From the NCBI RefSeq assembly GCF_000017805.1, contig NC_009767.1, forward strand, positions 2,728,001 to 2,792,000: a stretch of DNA of 64,000 nucleotides, in the 5' to 3' direction. Within the stretch, counting starts at the first letter, position 1; each line of letters starts with the position of its first letter. Positions 17,006 through 25,977 of this stretch are shown piece after piece. The position numbers were made by a program, and so were the translations under genes. This DNA comes from Roseiflexus castenholzii DSM 13941. Its GTDB lineage: Bacteria > Chloroflexota > Chloroflexia > Chloroflexales > Roseiflexaceae. The notes under the pieces are model-generated. The model made no database searches. It saw only the letters and a program-made list of their open reading frames with translations, and was not told where the DNA came from.

Positions 17006-18343
17006 TCACCGTGCCGCCGCCGGCATCGATGGCGGCGCTTCGCCGGTGCGCAGCAGCCGGATGGCGTAGAACAACTGGTTGTCGGCGCAGGTCGTCGCTC
17101 CCGGCGGCGGCTGGCGGTCGCCGACACACAGGGTTTGCGTGGCAGGGTCTTCGGCATAAGGAATGACGTACTGCGGCGTAATGCCAACCTTGTCGATTTC
17201 GGTGCGCGCCGGGGTGAGCCAGTGCGCGAACGTGATTCGCGCACTGCTGCCATCGCTCAGGTGGTAGATGTTCTGCACCGATCCCTTGCCGAAGGTTTTC
17301 TCGCCGATCAGCGTCACGTTCGGACGACTGTCACGCAATGCGCCAGCGACGATCTCGCTGGCGCTGGCGGAACTGCCATTGACCAGCACGACGATGGGGA
17401 CATCGAAGGCGCGAATATCACCGCCAACGGTGCGGATTTCGGTGATTTCCCCTTTGCTGTTCTGCTCGTAGAGCGCGACCCCATTGTAGAGCCGCCCGAG
17501 CACGGCACGCGCCTGGTCGAGGAAGCCGCCGGGGTTGTTGCGCATATCGAGGACGATGCCGTTTGGCGCTTGCGGAAGCAACTCGCGCAGCGCCTGGTCG
17601 AATTCGGGGACGGTATTGGCTTTGAACTCGATAATGCGAATATAGGCAATTCCGCCATCGACCAGTTGGGCTTCGACGCCGGGCACCACGATGTCGGCGC
17701 GCGTCAGAGTGATGTCGAACACCTGGTCGTCCGGTTGCCGCCGGATAGTCAGGCGCACCTGCGTACCCGCCTGCCCGCGGATTTTCGATGCGACCTTGAC
17801 AGCCGCTTCGTTCACGTCGAGACCGGCAATCATCGGCGCGACCGGTTCGCCGTCAATCGCCACGATCTCGTCGTCCTGTTTGAGACCGGCGGCTTCGGCT
17901 GGCGCTCCTTTGATTGGCTTGTAGAGAAATGCGCGCCCGTCGGTGATCCGTAGATAGGTGCCGATGCCTCCCATTCGCCCCTGCATGTGCTCATTCGTCT
18001 GTGATGCCAGCTCCGGTTCCTGATAGACGGTGTACGGATCGTCGAGCGATGCCAGCATGCCGGTGATGGCGCCGCGGATCATGCGGGTGTGGTTGATCTT
18101 GTCGCGCTGATAGAACTCGGTCTCGACCAGGTTCCACACTTCCCAGAAGACGCGGAACTGCTGCCGGAGCGATGGCGGCGTTTCCTGATTGGCAACCAAT
18201 CCTGGACCGATCGCCGGAACCAGGCGCGTGAGCGAGATGCTGTCGGCAAAAATGGTCGCGCTGACCCAACCGCCGGCGAACCCCGCTAGCAGGAACAGAC
18301 TTGCAGCGGCAAGACGACGAAGGAACCGAAAACGGAAGGCCAT
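17006..18343 (-). CDS. ctp: S41-family C-terminal processing protease
   Basis: This 445-residue protease begins with a membrane anchor or signal (residues 9-30), has a PDZ domain at about 115-190 (GGIGTYLRITDG to LKQDDEIVAIDG), and then the S41 Ser/Lys core. The Ser motif NGSSASASEI and the Lys region GEKTFGKGSVQ are intact. Such enzymes cut C-termini of exported proteins outside the membrane. The ATG at 18343 is chosen because an AGGAG lies 8 bases upstream; a longer frame to 18412 lacks a signal-like start. It is convergent with the methyltransferase, with 84 bp between stops. Confidence 0.9.
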   Translation of the reverse strand: MAFRFRFLRRLAAASLFLLAGFAGGWVSATIFADSISLTRLVPAIGPGLVANQETPPSLRQQFRVFWEVWNLVETEFYQRDKINHTRMIRGAITGMLASLDDPYTVYQEPELASQTNEHMQGRMGGIGTYLRITDGRAFLYKPIKGAPAEAAGLKQDDEIVAIDGEPVAPMIAGLDVNEAAVKVASKIRGQAGTQVRLTIRRQPDDQVFDITLTRADIVVPGVEAQLVDGGIAYIRIIEFKANTVPEFDQALRELLPQAPNGIVLDMRNNPGGFLDQARAVLGRLYNGVALYEQNSKGEITEIRTVGGDIRAFDVPIVVLVNGSSASASEIVAGALRDSRPNVTLIGEKTFGKGSVQNIYHLSDGSSARITFAHWLTPARTEIDKVGITPQYVIPYAEDPATQTLCVGDRQPPPGATTCADNQLFYAIRLLRTGEAPPSMPAAAR

Positions 18344-18411
18344 GGCGAAACTCCTGGATGCCCGATGGATGGTGTGAGTGCGATATGATCCTCGGTGCTG
18401 GCGCCCGGTCA

Positions 18412-18772
18412 CGTAAGGGCAGGTCTGAGATGAGGGCAGGTCTGAGACCTGCCCCGACTAGCCCCGACTCTGGCTGCTCCCCGTAAGGGCAGGTCTGAGA
18501 CCTGCCCCGACTAGCCCCGACTAGCCCCGACTAGCCCCGACTCTGGCTGCTCCCCGTAAGGGCAGGTCTGAGACCTGCCCCGACTAGCCCCGACTAGCCC
18601 CGACTAGCCCCGACTAGCCCCGACTCTGGTCGCTCCCCGTAAGGGCAGGTCTGAGACCTGCCCCGACTGACCCCGACTCTGGCCGCTCCCCGTAAGGGCA
18701 GGTCTGAGACCTGCCCCGACTGGCCCCGACTCTGGCCCCGACTAGCCCCGACTGGCCCCGACACCGGCGTCC
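18412..18772. repeat. Palindromic tandem-repeat block
   Basis: The interval between the protease and rsmE holds at least five copies of a perfect 10+10 palindrome (gggcaggtct g agacctgccc) plus a half copy. They are separated by runs of a ccgactagcc 10-mer and ctggctgctccccgtaa spacers. Each palindrome can form a hairpin, yet there is no T-run. Spacers are not unique, so it is not CRISPR. Nothing else is seen in 18344-18786. Confidence 0.85.
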
Positions 18773-18786
18773 CCGGCAGCGCACCA

Positions 18787-19560
18787 TCATCCAATCTCAT
18801 ACATAATGATCGCTATAGCCGCAATGGGTGCGGTTTCAGCGCGCAGCGTGCGCGGACCAAGCGACACGATCATGATACCATGTCGTTCAGCCCATTGGCG
18901 TTCATCGTTGGTCAATCCGCCCTCTGGTCCGCTGAAGATGCCCAGCGCCGCCGGTGATGTGTCGCGGCGTAGCGCGTGGAGCGCCCCGGCAAGCGGCGTG
19001 GCGTTGTCGCCTTCCCATAGAAGCAGTGCAGGGGAATGGAGCGTAAACTGTGTGCATGCTTCGTTGAACGTCAGGGAAGGCGCCAAGCGCGGAAGCCGTC
19101 CGCGCCGCGATTGTTCGGCTGCCTCGCGGATAATCCGCCGCCAGCGCGCAAGACGGCGCTCGTCGGGAGCAGCGTCGATGCTGCGCGCACATACGGTTGG
19201 AACAAACGCTGCTACCCCCAGTTCGACCCCTTTCTGCAACGCCCACTCGAACCGCTCCGCCCGGATGAGCGGCAGGTAGACGGTCAGCGCAAGGCGCGGT
19301 TCGCCGCCTGCAACTTCGCGCGACTCGATCACACCGTTCACCGTCCCGCGCCGATCAACTGTTTCCAACATGACAGTGTACTGCCACCCCTCGCCATCGA
19401 GCAAAACGACGCGCTCACCGCGCCCCAACCGCAACACGTTTGCCAGTTGATGTCCCAGTTCGGGATCGAACAGACGCACCCGTTCCGTGTCGAATGCCGC
19501 AGGATCGACAAAGAAACGATACGTGTTGCTCTGAACAGTATCACGCGAACGGCGAGGCAT
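18787..19560 (-). CDS. rsmE: 16S rRNA (uracil-1498-N3)-methyltransferase
   Basis: RsmE methylates U1498 in the decoding region of 16S rRNA. The protein has 257 residues, with an N-terminal PUA-like part (RFFVDPAAF, HQLANVLRLG) and a SPOUT domain with GPEGGLTNDE and SLGPRTLRAETA, the SAM-binding knot signatures. It starts 3 bp after prmA, the usual partner of rsmE, so the two are co-transcribed. Confidence 0.95.
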   Translation of the reverse strand: MPRRSRDTVQSNTYRFFVDPAAFDTERVRLFDPELGHQLANVLRLGRGERVVLLDGEGWQYTVMLETVDRRGTVNGVIESREVAGGEPRLALTVYLPLIRAERFEWALQKGVELGVAAFVPTVCARSIDAAPDERRLARWRRIIREAAEQSRRGRLPRLAPSLTFNEACTQFTLHSPALLLWEGDNATPLAGALHALRRDTSPAALGIFSGPEGGLTNDERQWAERHGIMIVSLGPRTLRAETAPIAAIAIIMYEIG

Positions 19561-19563
19561 GCG

Positions 19564-20577
19564 TTACGGTTTGCGATGCACCAATGCCACCCAGTCGCCT
19601 TCCTGGCGGCGGAAAACTGCTTCGAGACCAGCAGCGGCATAGGCGGCGACCACATCGGGTTCGCGATCGGCAATGATCCCCGAACTGATCAGAAGACCGC
19701 CAGGGCGCAGCGCCACCGCACAATCGGGAGCGACCGCCGCGAGAACCCTGGCGATAATATTGGCGACAATTACATCGAACTGTGGCGGTGTGTCGGAAGG
19801 CAATGACACCGGCAGCAGCGACGGTGGTTCAGCATGACCTTCAGCATCGGGACGCAGCCAGTGCCCGAAAGACGCGCCACGCCCCAGACTGCCCTCAGCA
19901 ACCACAATCCTGTCCGCCACATGGTTCAGCGCCGCATTCGCCCGGGTCGCCTCCACCGCAATCGGGTCGGTGTCGAGCGCCAATACTCGCGCAGCCCCCA
20001 ACCGTGCAGCGGCAATCGCAAGAATGCCGGAGCCGCACCCCAGATCGAGCACGCACATCTCTGGTGTGACGTACTGTTCCAACGCAATCAGACACAACTG
20101 CGTCGTCGGATGAAGACCGGTGCCAAACGCCATGCCAGGGTCGAGGCGCACGACCAGATCGTCCGGCAGCGGCTGGTAATCCAGCCAGGACGGCACGATA
20201 ACAATGCGCGCTCCGATTCGCTGAATGGTGTAATACTGCTTCCAGGCGTTCGCCCAGTCTTCCTCTTCAATTCGCCGAACCTGGAGCGGACCGACCGGTC
20301 GGATCATGCCCAGCAACCACAACCCCTGTTCAATGCGCGCACGCGTCTCTTCGGCAGTGTCGTCGAGTGCCAGGTAGGTGCGCACGGTTGCCGGGCGCAC
20401 CGGATCGTAGCGGTACTCAGGACCATCGTCACCGGGGATGATCGGCGGTTCGATTGCCACGCCGCCATTGTAGCCATAGCGCGCCAGCAACTCGCTGACC
20501 GGTTCGACGGCTTCGCTCTCACAGGAAACCGAGAGTTCCAGCCATGTTACAGGTTTGGTTTGTCCGTCACTTTCCAT
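19564..20577 (-). CDS. prmA: Ribosomal protein L11 methyltransferase
   Basis: PrmA trimethylates ribosomal protein L11. The 337-residue protein has the N-terminal substrate domain and a Rossmann methyltransferase core with the SAM loop DLGCGSGILAIAA and acidic LALDTDP. It is somewhat longer than typical (~300), with an insertion of about 25 residues after the VVAEGSLGRG strand. The gene begins inside the 3' end of cysS (31-bp overlap) and is followed 3 bp later by rsmE. Confidence 0.94.
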   Translation of the reverse strand: MESDGQTKPVTWLELSVSCESEAVEPVSELLARYGYNGGVAIEPPIIPGDDGPEYRYDPVRPATVRTYLALDDTAEETRARIEQGLWLLGMIRPVGPLQVRRIEEEDWANAWKQYYTIQRIGARIVIVPSWLDYQPLPDDLVVRLDPGMAFGTGLHPTTQLCLIALEQYVTPEMCVLDLGCGSGILAIAAARLGAARVLALDTDPIAVEATRANAALNHVADRIVVAEGSLGRGASFGHWLRPDAEGHAEPPSLLPVSLPSDTPPQFDVIVANIIARVLAAVAPDCAVALRPGGLLISSGIIADREPDVVAAYAAAGLEAVFRRQEGDWVALVHRKP

Positions 20578-21983
20578 CGCGTTCCCTGCGGCGTATCTTC
20601 GAGCATCACCCCGAGTTGCGCCAGACGATCACGCACCATATCGGCGAGTGCAAACTGTTTCGCCTTGCGCAATTCACTGCGTACCTCGACCAGCAGGTCG
20701 ATAAATGGCGCCGCCTGCTGAGTCACCGGGCGCGGCGCTATGAGCGTCAACCCGAGCACATCAACCAACTCGCGGAAAGTCGCCTGCGCTTCGGCGAATG
20801 GCGCGCCGCCGACACCCGCATCACGCGCGGTATTGATCGAACGCACCAGGTCGAACAGCGCCGCCAGCGCGCCAGCCGTGTTGAAGTCATCGTCCATTGC
20901 CGCGATGAACCGCTCGCGCGCCGTTCGCACTGCTGCCAACAAGACCTCAACAGCAGGTCCGGCTTCGATTGTTCCAATCGGCGGTTCGAGCGCCGAGCGC
21001 AGGCGTGCCAGCTTGCGTTCCTGATCAGCGGCGATCTCCTCACCAAACGCCAGCGGGCTGCGGTATGAACTGGAGAGCACCGTCAGTCGCAGCACATCGG
21101 GATGATAGCGCGCCAGAAATTCGCGGATCGTCACCACATTGCCGAGCGATTTGGACATCTTTTCCAGTTTGTACGTGCCATCCGCCAGGCGGGTCTGGAT
21201 CTGAAGCATACCATTGTGCATCCAGTAGCGCGCGAACGTTTTGCCGGTCAGGCTTTCGGTTTGAGCGATCTCATTCTCGTGGTGCGGGAAGATCAGGTCG
21301 GTCCCGCCGCCATGAATATCGATCTGCTCGCCAAGGTGCGCCAGGTTCATTGCCGAGCACTCGATGTGCCAACCGGGGCGCCCTGGACCCCAAGGGCTAT
21401 CCCAAAACGGCTCGCCTGGCTTTGCCGCCTTCCAGAGCGCAAAATCCGCCGGGTTCTCCTTGCGCTCATCGATGCCAATACGATTGCCGGCAATCATATC
21501 ATCAAGGCTGCGCCGCGAGAGTTTTCCGTAGTCTGGCGCCGTCGAGACACGGAAGTAAACATCGCCATCCACCACATACGCATGGCCCGTCTCGATCAGA
21601 CGGCTGATGAACCGCTGAATCTCCGGCATCGTCTCGGTAGCGCGCGGGTAGATATGAGCGCGTTTGACATTCAGTGCCTCCAGGTCTTCGAGAAACTCAG
21701 CGATGTACGACTCGGCGAGTTCCTTCGGATCGCGTCCCAGTGCATGCGCCCGATTAATGATTTTGTCGTCCACATCCGTAAAATTGACGACGTGCTGAAC
21801 CGCATAGCCGCGGTATTCCAGGTAGCGCCGCACCACATCGAAGACAATCGCCGACATCGCATGACCAATATGCGCCCGGTCGTACACCGTCACGCCGCAG
21901 ACATACATCTTCACCACGCCGGGTTCGAGGGTCTCGAACGGCTCGAGCGTGCGGGTCAGCGTATTATAGATACGAATGCTCAT
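20547..21983 (-). CDS. cysS: Cysteinyl-tRNA synthetase
   Basis: This class I synthetase charges tRNA-Cys. The 478-residue protein has the zinc Cys29, HIGH at 38-41, KMSKS (EKMSKSLGN) in the second half and a C-terminal helical DALR-type domain. It follows cysE with a 5-bp gap and overlaps prmA, so cysteine synthesis and charging share a transcript. Confidence 0.97.
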   Translation of the reverse strand: MSIRIYNTLTRTLEPFETLEPGVVKMYVCGVTVYDRAHIGHAMSAIVFDVVRRYLEYRGYAVQHVVNFTDVDDKIINRAHALGRDPKELAESYIAEFLEDLEALNVKRAHIYPRATETMPEIQRFISRLIETGHAYVVDGDVYFRVSTAPDYGKLSRRSLDDMIAGNRIGIDERKENPADFALWKAAKPGEPFWDSPWGPGRPGWHIECSAMNLAHLGEQIDIHGGGTDLIFPHHENEIAQTESLTGKTFARYWMHNGMLQIQTRLADGTYKLEKMSKSLGNVVTIREFLARYHPDVLRLTVLSSSYRSPLAFGEEIAADQERKLARLRSALEPPIGTIEAGPAVEVLLAAVRTARERFIAAMDDDFNTAGALAALFDLVRSINTARDAGVGGAPFAEAQATFRELVDVLGLTLIAPRPVTQQAAPFIDLLVEVRSELRKAKQFALADMVRDRLAQLGVMLEDTPQGTRWKVTDKPNL

Positions 21984-21988
21984 ATGCG

Positions 21989-22768
21989 TTATATCCCATC
22001 ACCGGCCATATAGCCGTACTCATCGATTGTGCCATTCCCATTCGTGTCGAGCGCCGACCAGCACTGCGACGCGAGCGCATCGTCCTCGACGTGATGTTCG
22101 AGGTGATGATTGGTTGCAATTTCGAGTTCGGTCAGGCGTTCTTCGAGTTCCAGCACCTTAGCGCGCAGGCTGCGCAGCATTTCCCCTTCGGGATCGGGCA
22201 GGTGCTCGACACGGCGCGTTTCGCCGGTGTGCGGGTCGCGTTGTGCCACAATGCGCGCCGGAACACCGACGGCGGTGGCGTGAGGTGGAACGTCCTTCAC
22301 CACCACAGCGCCGCCGCCAACGCGCGCCCCCTCGCCAATGGTGATAGCGCCGAGCACAATCGCGCCAACACCGATGACAGCGCCATTACGCACCGTTGGA
22401 TGGCGTTTCCCGCGTTGCTTGCCCGTGCCGCCGAGGGTCACACCCTGATAGAGAGTCACCCAGTCGCCGATCTCCGATGTTTCGCCGATAACCACGCCCA
22501 TGCCGTGGTCGATGAAGAAACCGCGACCAATGACTGCTCCCGGATGGATCTCGATACCGGTGAGGAAACGACTGATCTGCGAGATCAGGCGCGGAATAAA
22601 CGGCACGCCGCGCCGCCAGAGGGCGTGCGCCAGGCGATGGAACAGGATGGCATGCAAGCCGGGGTAGAGCAGCACCTCTGCCAGGTTGCGCGCTGCCGGA
22701 TCGTTGAGGAAAATCGCGCGAATATCGTCGCGAATGACGCAGAGCAGGTTATCGTTCTTTCTGGGCAT
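21989..22768 (-). CDS. cysE: Serine O-acetyltransferase with C-terminal EF-hand-like loop
   Basis: CysE makes O-acetylserine from serine and acetyl-CoA, the first step to cysteine. The 259-residue protein has the SAT helical start (LLYPGLHAILFHRLAH), the left-handed hexapeptide-repeat helix and HPTVRNGAVIG. The C-terminus is extended by a coiled coil (about 200-225), a His cluster (NHHLEHH) and a calcium-loop-like DTNGNGTIDEY at 241-251. Position 12 of the EF loop is Gly, so calcium binding would be imperfect. SD GGGAGG precedes the ATG. The extension is unusual for the family. Confidence 0.93.
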   Translation of the reverse strand: MPRKNDNLLCVIRDDIRAIFLNDPAARNLAEVLLYPGLHAILFHRLAHALWRRGVPFIPRLISQISRFLTGIEIHPGAVIGRGFFIDHGMGVVIGETSEIGDWVTLYQGVTLGGTGKQRGKRHPTVRNGAVIGVGAIVLGAITIGEGARVGGGAVVVKDVPPHATAVGVPARIVAQRDPHTGETRRVEHLPDPEGEMLRSLRAKVLELEERLTELEIATNHHLEHHVEDDALASQCWSALDTNGNGTIDEYGYMAGDGI

Positions 22769-22814
22769 ACAAAACCTCCCGTTCGACGGTCAATCGAAGC
22801 GCGTCGTGCAGAAC

Positions 22815-22846
22815 AGGGGCGTCGTGCATAGTGCAACAACGCCCCT
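22815..22846 (-). terminator. Hairpin between fmdB-like gene and cysE
   Basis: Arms aggggcgt and acgcccct flank a tgca-containing loop in the 180-bp gap after the FmdB-like gene. There is no T-run on the minus strand, so it is either a weak terminator or a leader structure of cysE. Confidence 0.35.
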
Positions 22847-22947
22847 AACGACAGATACAGGTCTGCGCGACGAACCCGACCGATTGGCGGCGGGAGGTGA
22901 CGGAGAGGGTATGGACACGCCCGGTAATCGGGCACACAAGACTCAGG

Positions 22948-23202
22948 TCAGGATTCACTGGCGCCAGTCTCGCTCTTTTCACTCTTCGACGAGCTATCGC
23001 TGCCGATGCTCGCGCTATCACTCTTGCGGCTATCGGTGATATACCAGCCTGAGCCCTTGAAGACAATGCCCACCGGCTGGAAGACCCGGCGTACCGAACC
23101 TTCTTTGCCACAGCGACAAACCCGCAGCGGCTCGTCCTTGAACGACTGGAACTGCTCGAACTGCGCACCGCAAGTGTCACAGGCGTACACATAGGTAGGC
23201 AT
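22948..23202 (-). CDS. FmdB-family zinc-ribbon protein
   Basis: This 84-residue protein has the FmdB pattern: start MPTYVYAC, CxxC at 8-11, second pair VCRCG near 29-31, and a short beta hairpin RVFQPVGIVFKGSGWY. A Ser/Lys/Asp tail follows. FmdB proteins are small zinc ribbons thought to act in regulation or channel control; function here is unproved. ATG 23202 has GGAGG 10 bases upstream and gives the family's normal start; the longer frame to 23247 is not needed. Confidence 0.88.
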   Translation of the reverse strand: MPTYVYACDTCGAQFEQFQSFKDEPLRVCRCGKEGSVRRVFQPVGIVFKGSGWYITDSRKSDSASIGSDSSSKSEKSETGASES

Positions 23203-23259
23203 ACTTGTCAGGACCTCCTGGCATTGAGTGATGAATGATATATACATTGTTTGCTTCTT

Positions 23260-23288
23260 ATTGTAGTCGATCTGGGCAGGATGATCAA
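23260..23288 (-). promoter_or_regulatory. Promoter of the FmdB-like gene
   Basis: On the minus strand TTGATC (complement of 23283-23288) and TACAAT (complement of 23260-23265) are 17 bases apart. The predicted leader is about 50 bases to the ATG at 23202. Confidence 0.5.
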
Positions 23289-23332
23289 ACGGGGAAATGT
23301 AGGAGTTGTGTTAGAGCATGGTTTCGGATTTA

Positions 23333-24553
23333 TCAGAGACGCAAGGCGCGCTTCAACAACGCGCCAAACGCCGGCGGATCGCAGAACCGGACGACGACCT
23401 CCGGCGTGCCGTGCCATACGGCGCAGGAGCGCAACGCCTCTGCCAGATTGATCGCCAGGTCTTCGTCGGGATCGACGCCTGGTTCGAGGTAGAGCGCCTT
23501 GACCTCGAAGATGCCGTCTTTGCGGTGCGCTTTCGGGTCGAGCCGCCCGACCAGCGCCCCCCGGTGCAGGATGGGCAGCGTAAAATAGCCATACCGTCGT
23601 TTGGATGCAGGAGTATAACATTCGATGCGATAGTCGAAGCCAAACAATTCCAGCGCCCGTCGCCGATCCCATACGACCGGATCGAATGGCGAAAGCAACG
23701 TGGTGACTGTTGATTGGAGCGCCCCATCGGCGGCAGCCTGCGCCAGCGGCAGGCGATGTGGATGAATGTAGACCGGCTCGCGCCATCCTGCGACATGCGC
23801 TATCGCAAGGGCGCCTTCGGCTGCCAGAGCAGCGGCAATGCGCGCCGTTTCCGCCTTGCCGGTGCGAAAGTAATCTGCCAGCCAGCGCGCCGGCGCTGCA
23901 CCGAGCGCCTGTGCTGCTGCGAGGATCAGGGTGCGCTGCGCTACCTCCACATCGGGTGCACAGGTATCGTCCCATGCGGGCAAAACTCGCTCGCGTAGGT
24001 CGTAGAGGCGCTGAAAATGCTCACGCCGGTCGATCATCAGATCGCCAACGATGAAGAGCATTTCTAGCGCCATCTTTTCGACCTTCCAGTTCCACCATCC
24101 TCCCCTCGTGCCGTCTGTACGGGCGAATTCGGCTGAGCGAACCGGTCCGTTGTTGCGAATATGATCCATCAACGCTGCGGCAATCGTCCGGTTCTCGTGC
24201 AGCCACCGGCGCGCATAGGTGTTGCTGCGCGTCTGCCCCGCCAGCATCAACGAGCGGTAGGCCGGGTAATCCTCGATGGGCAAAAAGCATGCCTCGTGCG
24301 ACCAGTATTCGAAGATGGCCCGCTCCGCCAGCAGATCGGTCAACCAGCGTGGCTCATATGCGCCAAGACGGCTCCATAACACCAGATATGGACTACGCGC
24401 GACCACATGGATCGTATCGATCTGAAGCGCCTTCATCCGCTGCATCGCTGCCAGAACCGAGTCTTTGGTCGCCGGGTGTTTCTTTGGGCGGTCGAGACCC
24501 TGGACGGTCAGCAGCAACGGACGAATCGCATTGGGAGTCAGCGTCAGTGGCAT
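23333..24553 (-). CDS. YcaQ-like winged-helix protein (putative crosslink DNA glycosylase family)
   Basis: This 406-residue protein resembles the YcaQ/AlkX family: N-terminal LQIDTIHVVARSPYLVLWSR, then EYWSHEACFLP in the middle and LLSPFDPVVWDR near the C-terminus. Characterised members unhook interstrand DNA crosslinks. The region around EYWSH and the later DPVVWDRRR are the family's conserved parts and are intact. ATG 24553 is chosen because the preceding 33 residues lack similarity and the weak SD GAG is next to it. It is divergent from the LiaF-like gene with 89 bp between. Confidence 0.85.
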   Translation of the reverse strand: MPLTLTPNAIRPLLLTVQGLDRPKKHPATKDSVLAAMQRMKALQIDTIHVVARSPYLVLWSRLGAYEPRWLTDLLAERAIFEYWSHEACFLPIEDYPAYRSLMLAGQTRSNTYARRWLHENRTIAAALMDHIRNNGPVRSAEFARTDGTRGGWWNWKVEKMALEMLFIVGDLMIDRREHFQRLYDLRERVLPAWDDTCAPDVEVAQRTLILAAAQALGAAPARWLADYFRTGKAETARIAAALAAEGALAIAHVAGWREPVYIHPHRLPLAQAAADGALQSTVTTLLSPFDPVVWDRRRALELFGFDYRIECYTPASKRRYGYFTLPILHRGALVGRLDPKAHRKDGIFEVKALYLEPGVDPDEDLAINLAEALRSCAVWHGTPEVVVRFCDPPAFGALLKRALRL

Positions 24554-24642
24554 AGGAGACTCTTTCTTGAACAGACGTTCGCAACCCCGTGAGCATATGA
24601 TACGTCGAAGCCGTGTAGAACGCAACACGAAAGGAGCGAACC

Positions 24643-25110
24643 ATGTCCTCAATGAGTCTGTTCAGCGGGATCGAGCACATCAACACGAACACCCGCCTTG
24701 AGAACGAGAGTTTTACAGCGATGTTCGGCAGCATCACGGTCGATCTGACGCGCCAGCCTTTAGCGCCTGGTGATCACACGATCAGCGCCTTTGCCATGTT
24801 TGGCGAAGTGACGGTTCGTGTGCCGGCAAACATCGGGCTACATGTTGATGGCGGGGCGCTGATGGGAGACACCAGATACGAGTGGCGCACGCCGGACAAC
24901 CGTCCGCTCTCGTCTGCCGGTCTCACCGTAGTTGAATTCGAGACATCGCCGGTGCGACTGCGCATCACTGCCACAGCCATCCTTGGTTCGGTGCGGATTG
25001 TGCGTGTGGTGGGCGTTCAGGCACAGGAACCCTTTGCAGAAACATTGCCGGAGTCGTCCGAGAGCGCCGGTTTATACGAAGGCGAGACGCGGCGAATTGC
25101 CAGCCTGTGA
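24643..25110 (+). CDS. LiaF C-terminal-like (cell-wall-active antibiotic response) domain protein
   Basis: This 155-residue protein is a right-handed beta-type domain with repeated xGxxxV segments (TAMFGSITVDL, SAFAMFGEVTVRVP, TATAILGSVRIVRV), as in the C-terminal domain of LiaF/VraT. It lacks the LiaF membrane helices, so it should be cytoplasmic. AAAGGAGCGAACC precedes the ATG. In Firmicutes the family moderates the LiaRS envelope-stress response; no LiaRS pair is adjacent here. Confidence 0.8.
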   Translation: MSSMSLFSGIEHINTNTRLENESFTAMFGSITVDLTRQPLAPGDHTISAFAMFGEVTVRVPANIGLHVDGGALMGDTRYEWRTPDNRPLSSAGLTVVEFETSPVRLRITATAILGSVRIVRVVGVQAQEPFAETLPESSESAGLYEGETRRIASL

Positions 25111-25122
25111 TGGAGGTTAGGT

Positions 25123-25755
25123 TTACTGATCGGTTGTTTCGACCAGCGACTCATCGATCAGGTCGAGCGACGTTCGATCCCCTATCTGATTCATAAGCGC
25201 CTGACACGTCTCACGACGCATCCGACGATAGACTTCGCGGGCAATGCGGAGATCGAGCACCGCAGTGCGTCGCTGCCGTTCGCTTTCAGCGACCTCATCA
25301 ATGGCGCGTTCGAGCGTCGCACACGCCTGAGCGATCTCTGCCAGGCGTTGTTCCGCGAACGGCAGTGTCGTGGCTTCGAGAGAAAGCACGGCGTGCAGGC
25401 GACGCATATCCTCGAGGAGTTCGGTTGGCGTGCTATCGGCTTCTGCGCCGCCGCGAGAAATAAGCCGGATGGTGGGCGTCTCGGCGGTGCCGTAGTGCTG
25501 CACTAACTGGCGCAGCGTCTGTTTGTACAGGCGACGCGCGGTTATTTCGCACGTCCAGCGGCGGGCGAGCGCCGCGCGCCAGGCAGCGATCGCTTCTTCG
25601 CTATTGTGGTAGCTGGTCGTCATCTGGGAGTGGGTGGCGCGATGCGCATTGAGCAGCGCCTCGATTTCCGGTGCATCTTTGTAATGACGTTCAAGAATGG
25701 CGATCAGTTTTGCCGAGTCGGCAATAGCATCATGGGGGGAGGGAAGTGTCGTCAT
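25123..25755 (-). CDS. Unknown coiled-coil protein
   Basis: This 210-residue soluble protein consists mostly of long charged helices (about 10-90 and 120-200) likely to form a coiled coil. No catalytic motif or known family is recognised. ATG 25755 has AGGAGCC upstream. It is convergent with the LiaF-like gene (12 bp between stops). About 220 bp downstream, toward the peptidase gene, no further gene is seen. Confidence 0.7.
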   Translation of the reverse strand: MTTLPSPHDAIADSAKLIAILERHYKDAPEIEALLNAHRATHSQMTTSYHNSEEAIAAWRAALARRWTCEITARRLYKQTLRQLVQHYGTAETPTIRLISRGGAEADSTPTELLEDMRRLHAVLSLEATTLPFAEQRLAEIAQACATLERAIDEVAESERQRRTAVLDLRIAREVYRRMRRETCQALMNQIGDRTSLDLIDESLVETTDQ

Positions 25756-25977
25756 ACCACAGGCTCCTGTCAGCACTTTGCTATTCAATCATATCCCGCC
25801 CCTCTGGAACGGTCTATAGTACGTGCGTCCCGTTGTCCTATGGGCGTATTTCTTATCGTCCCGGCGTACTGTTGCATTGTCCTGTGCAATACACTATCGA
25901 TACGCGTGCATTATACGCAAAAATACGGATAGGTGATCAGGGATTATAGAGAGGCAAGACAGGCGGCGCGGGCGCGC

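Noticed and set aside
18412..18772. CRISPR-like repeat array
   Set aside because: Spacers are repeated 10-mers rather than unique sequences of constant length, and there are no cas genes nearby.
22091..22831. Long plus-strand ORF opposite cysE
   Set aside because: cysE on the minus strand has clear motifs and SD; the plus frame is a codon-bias shadow.
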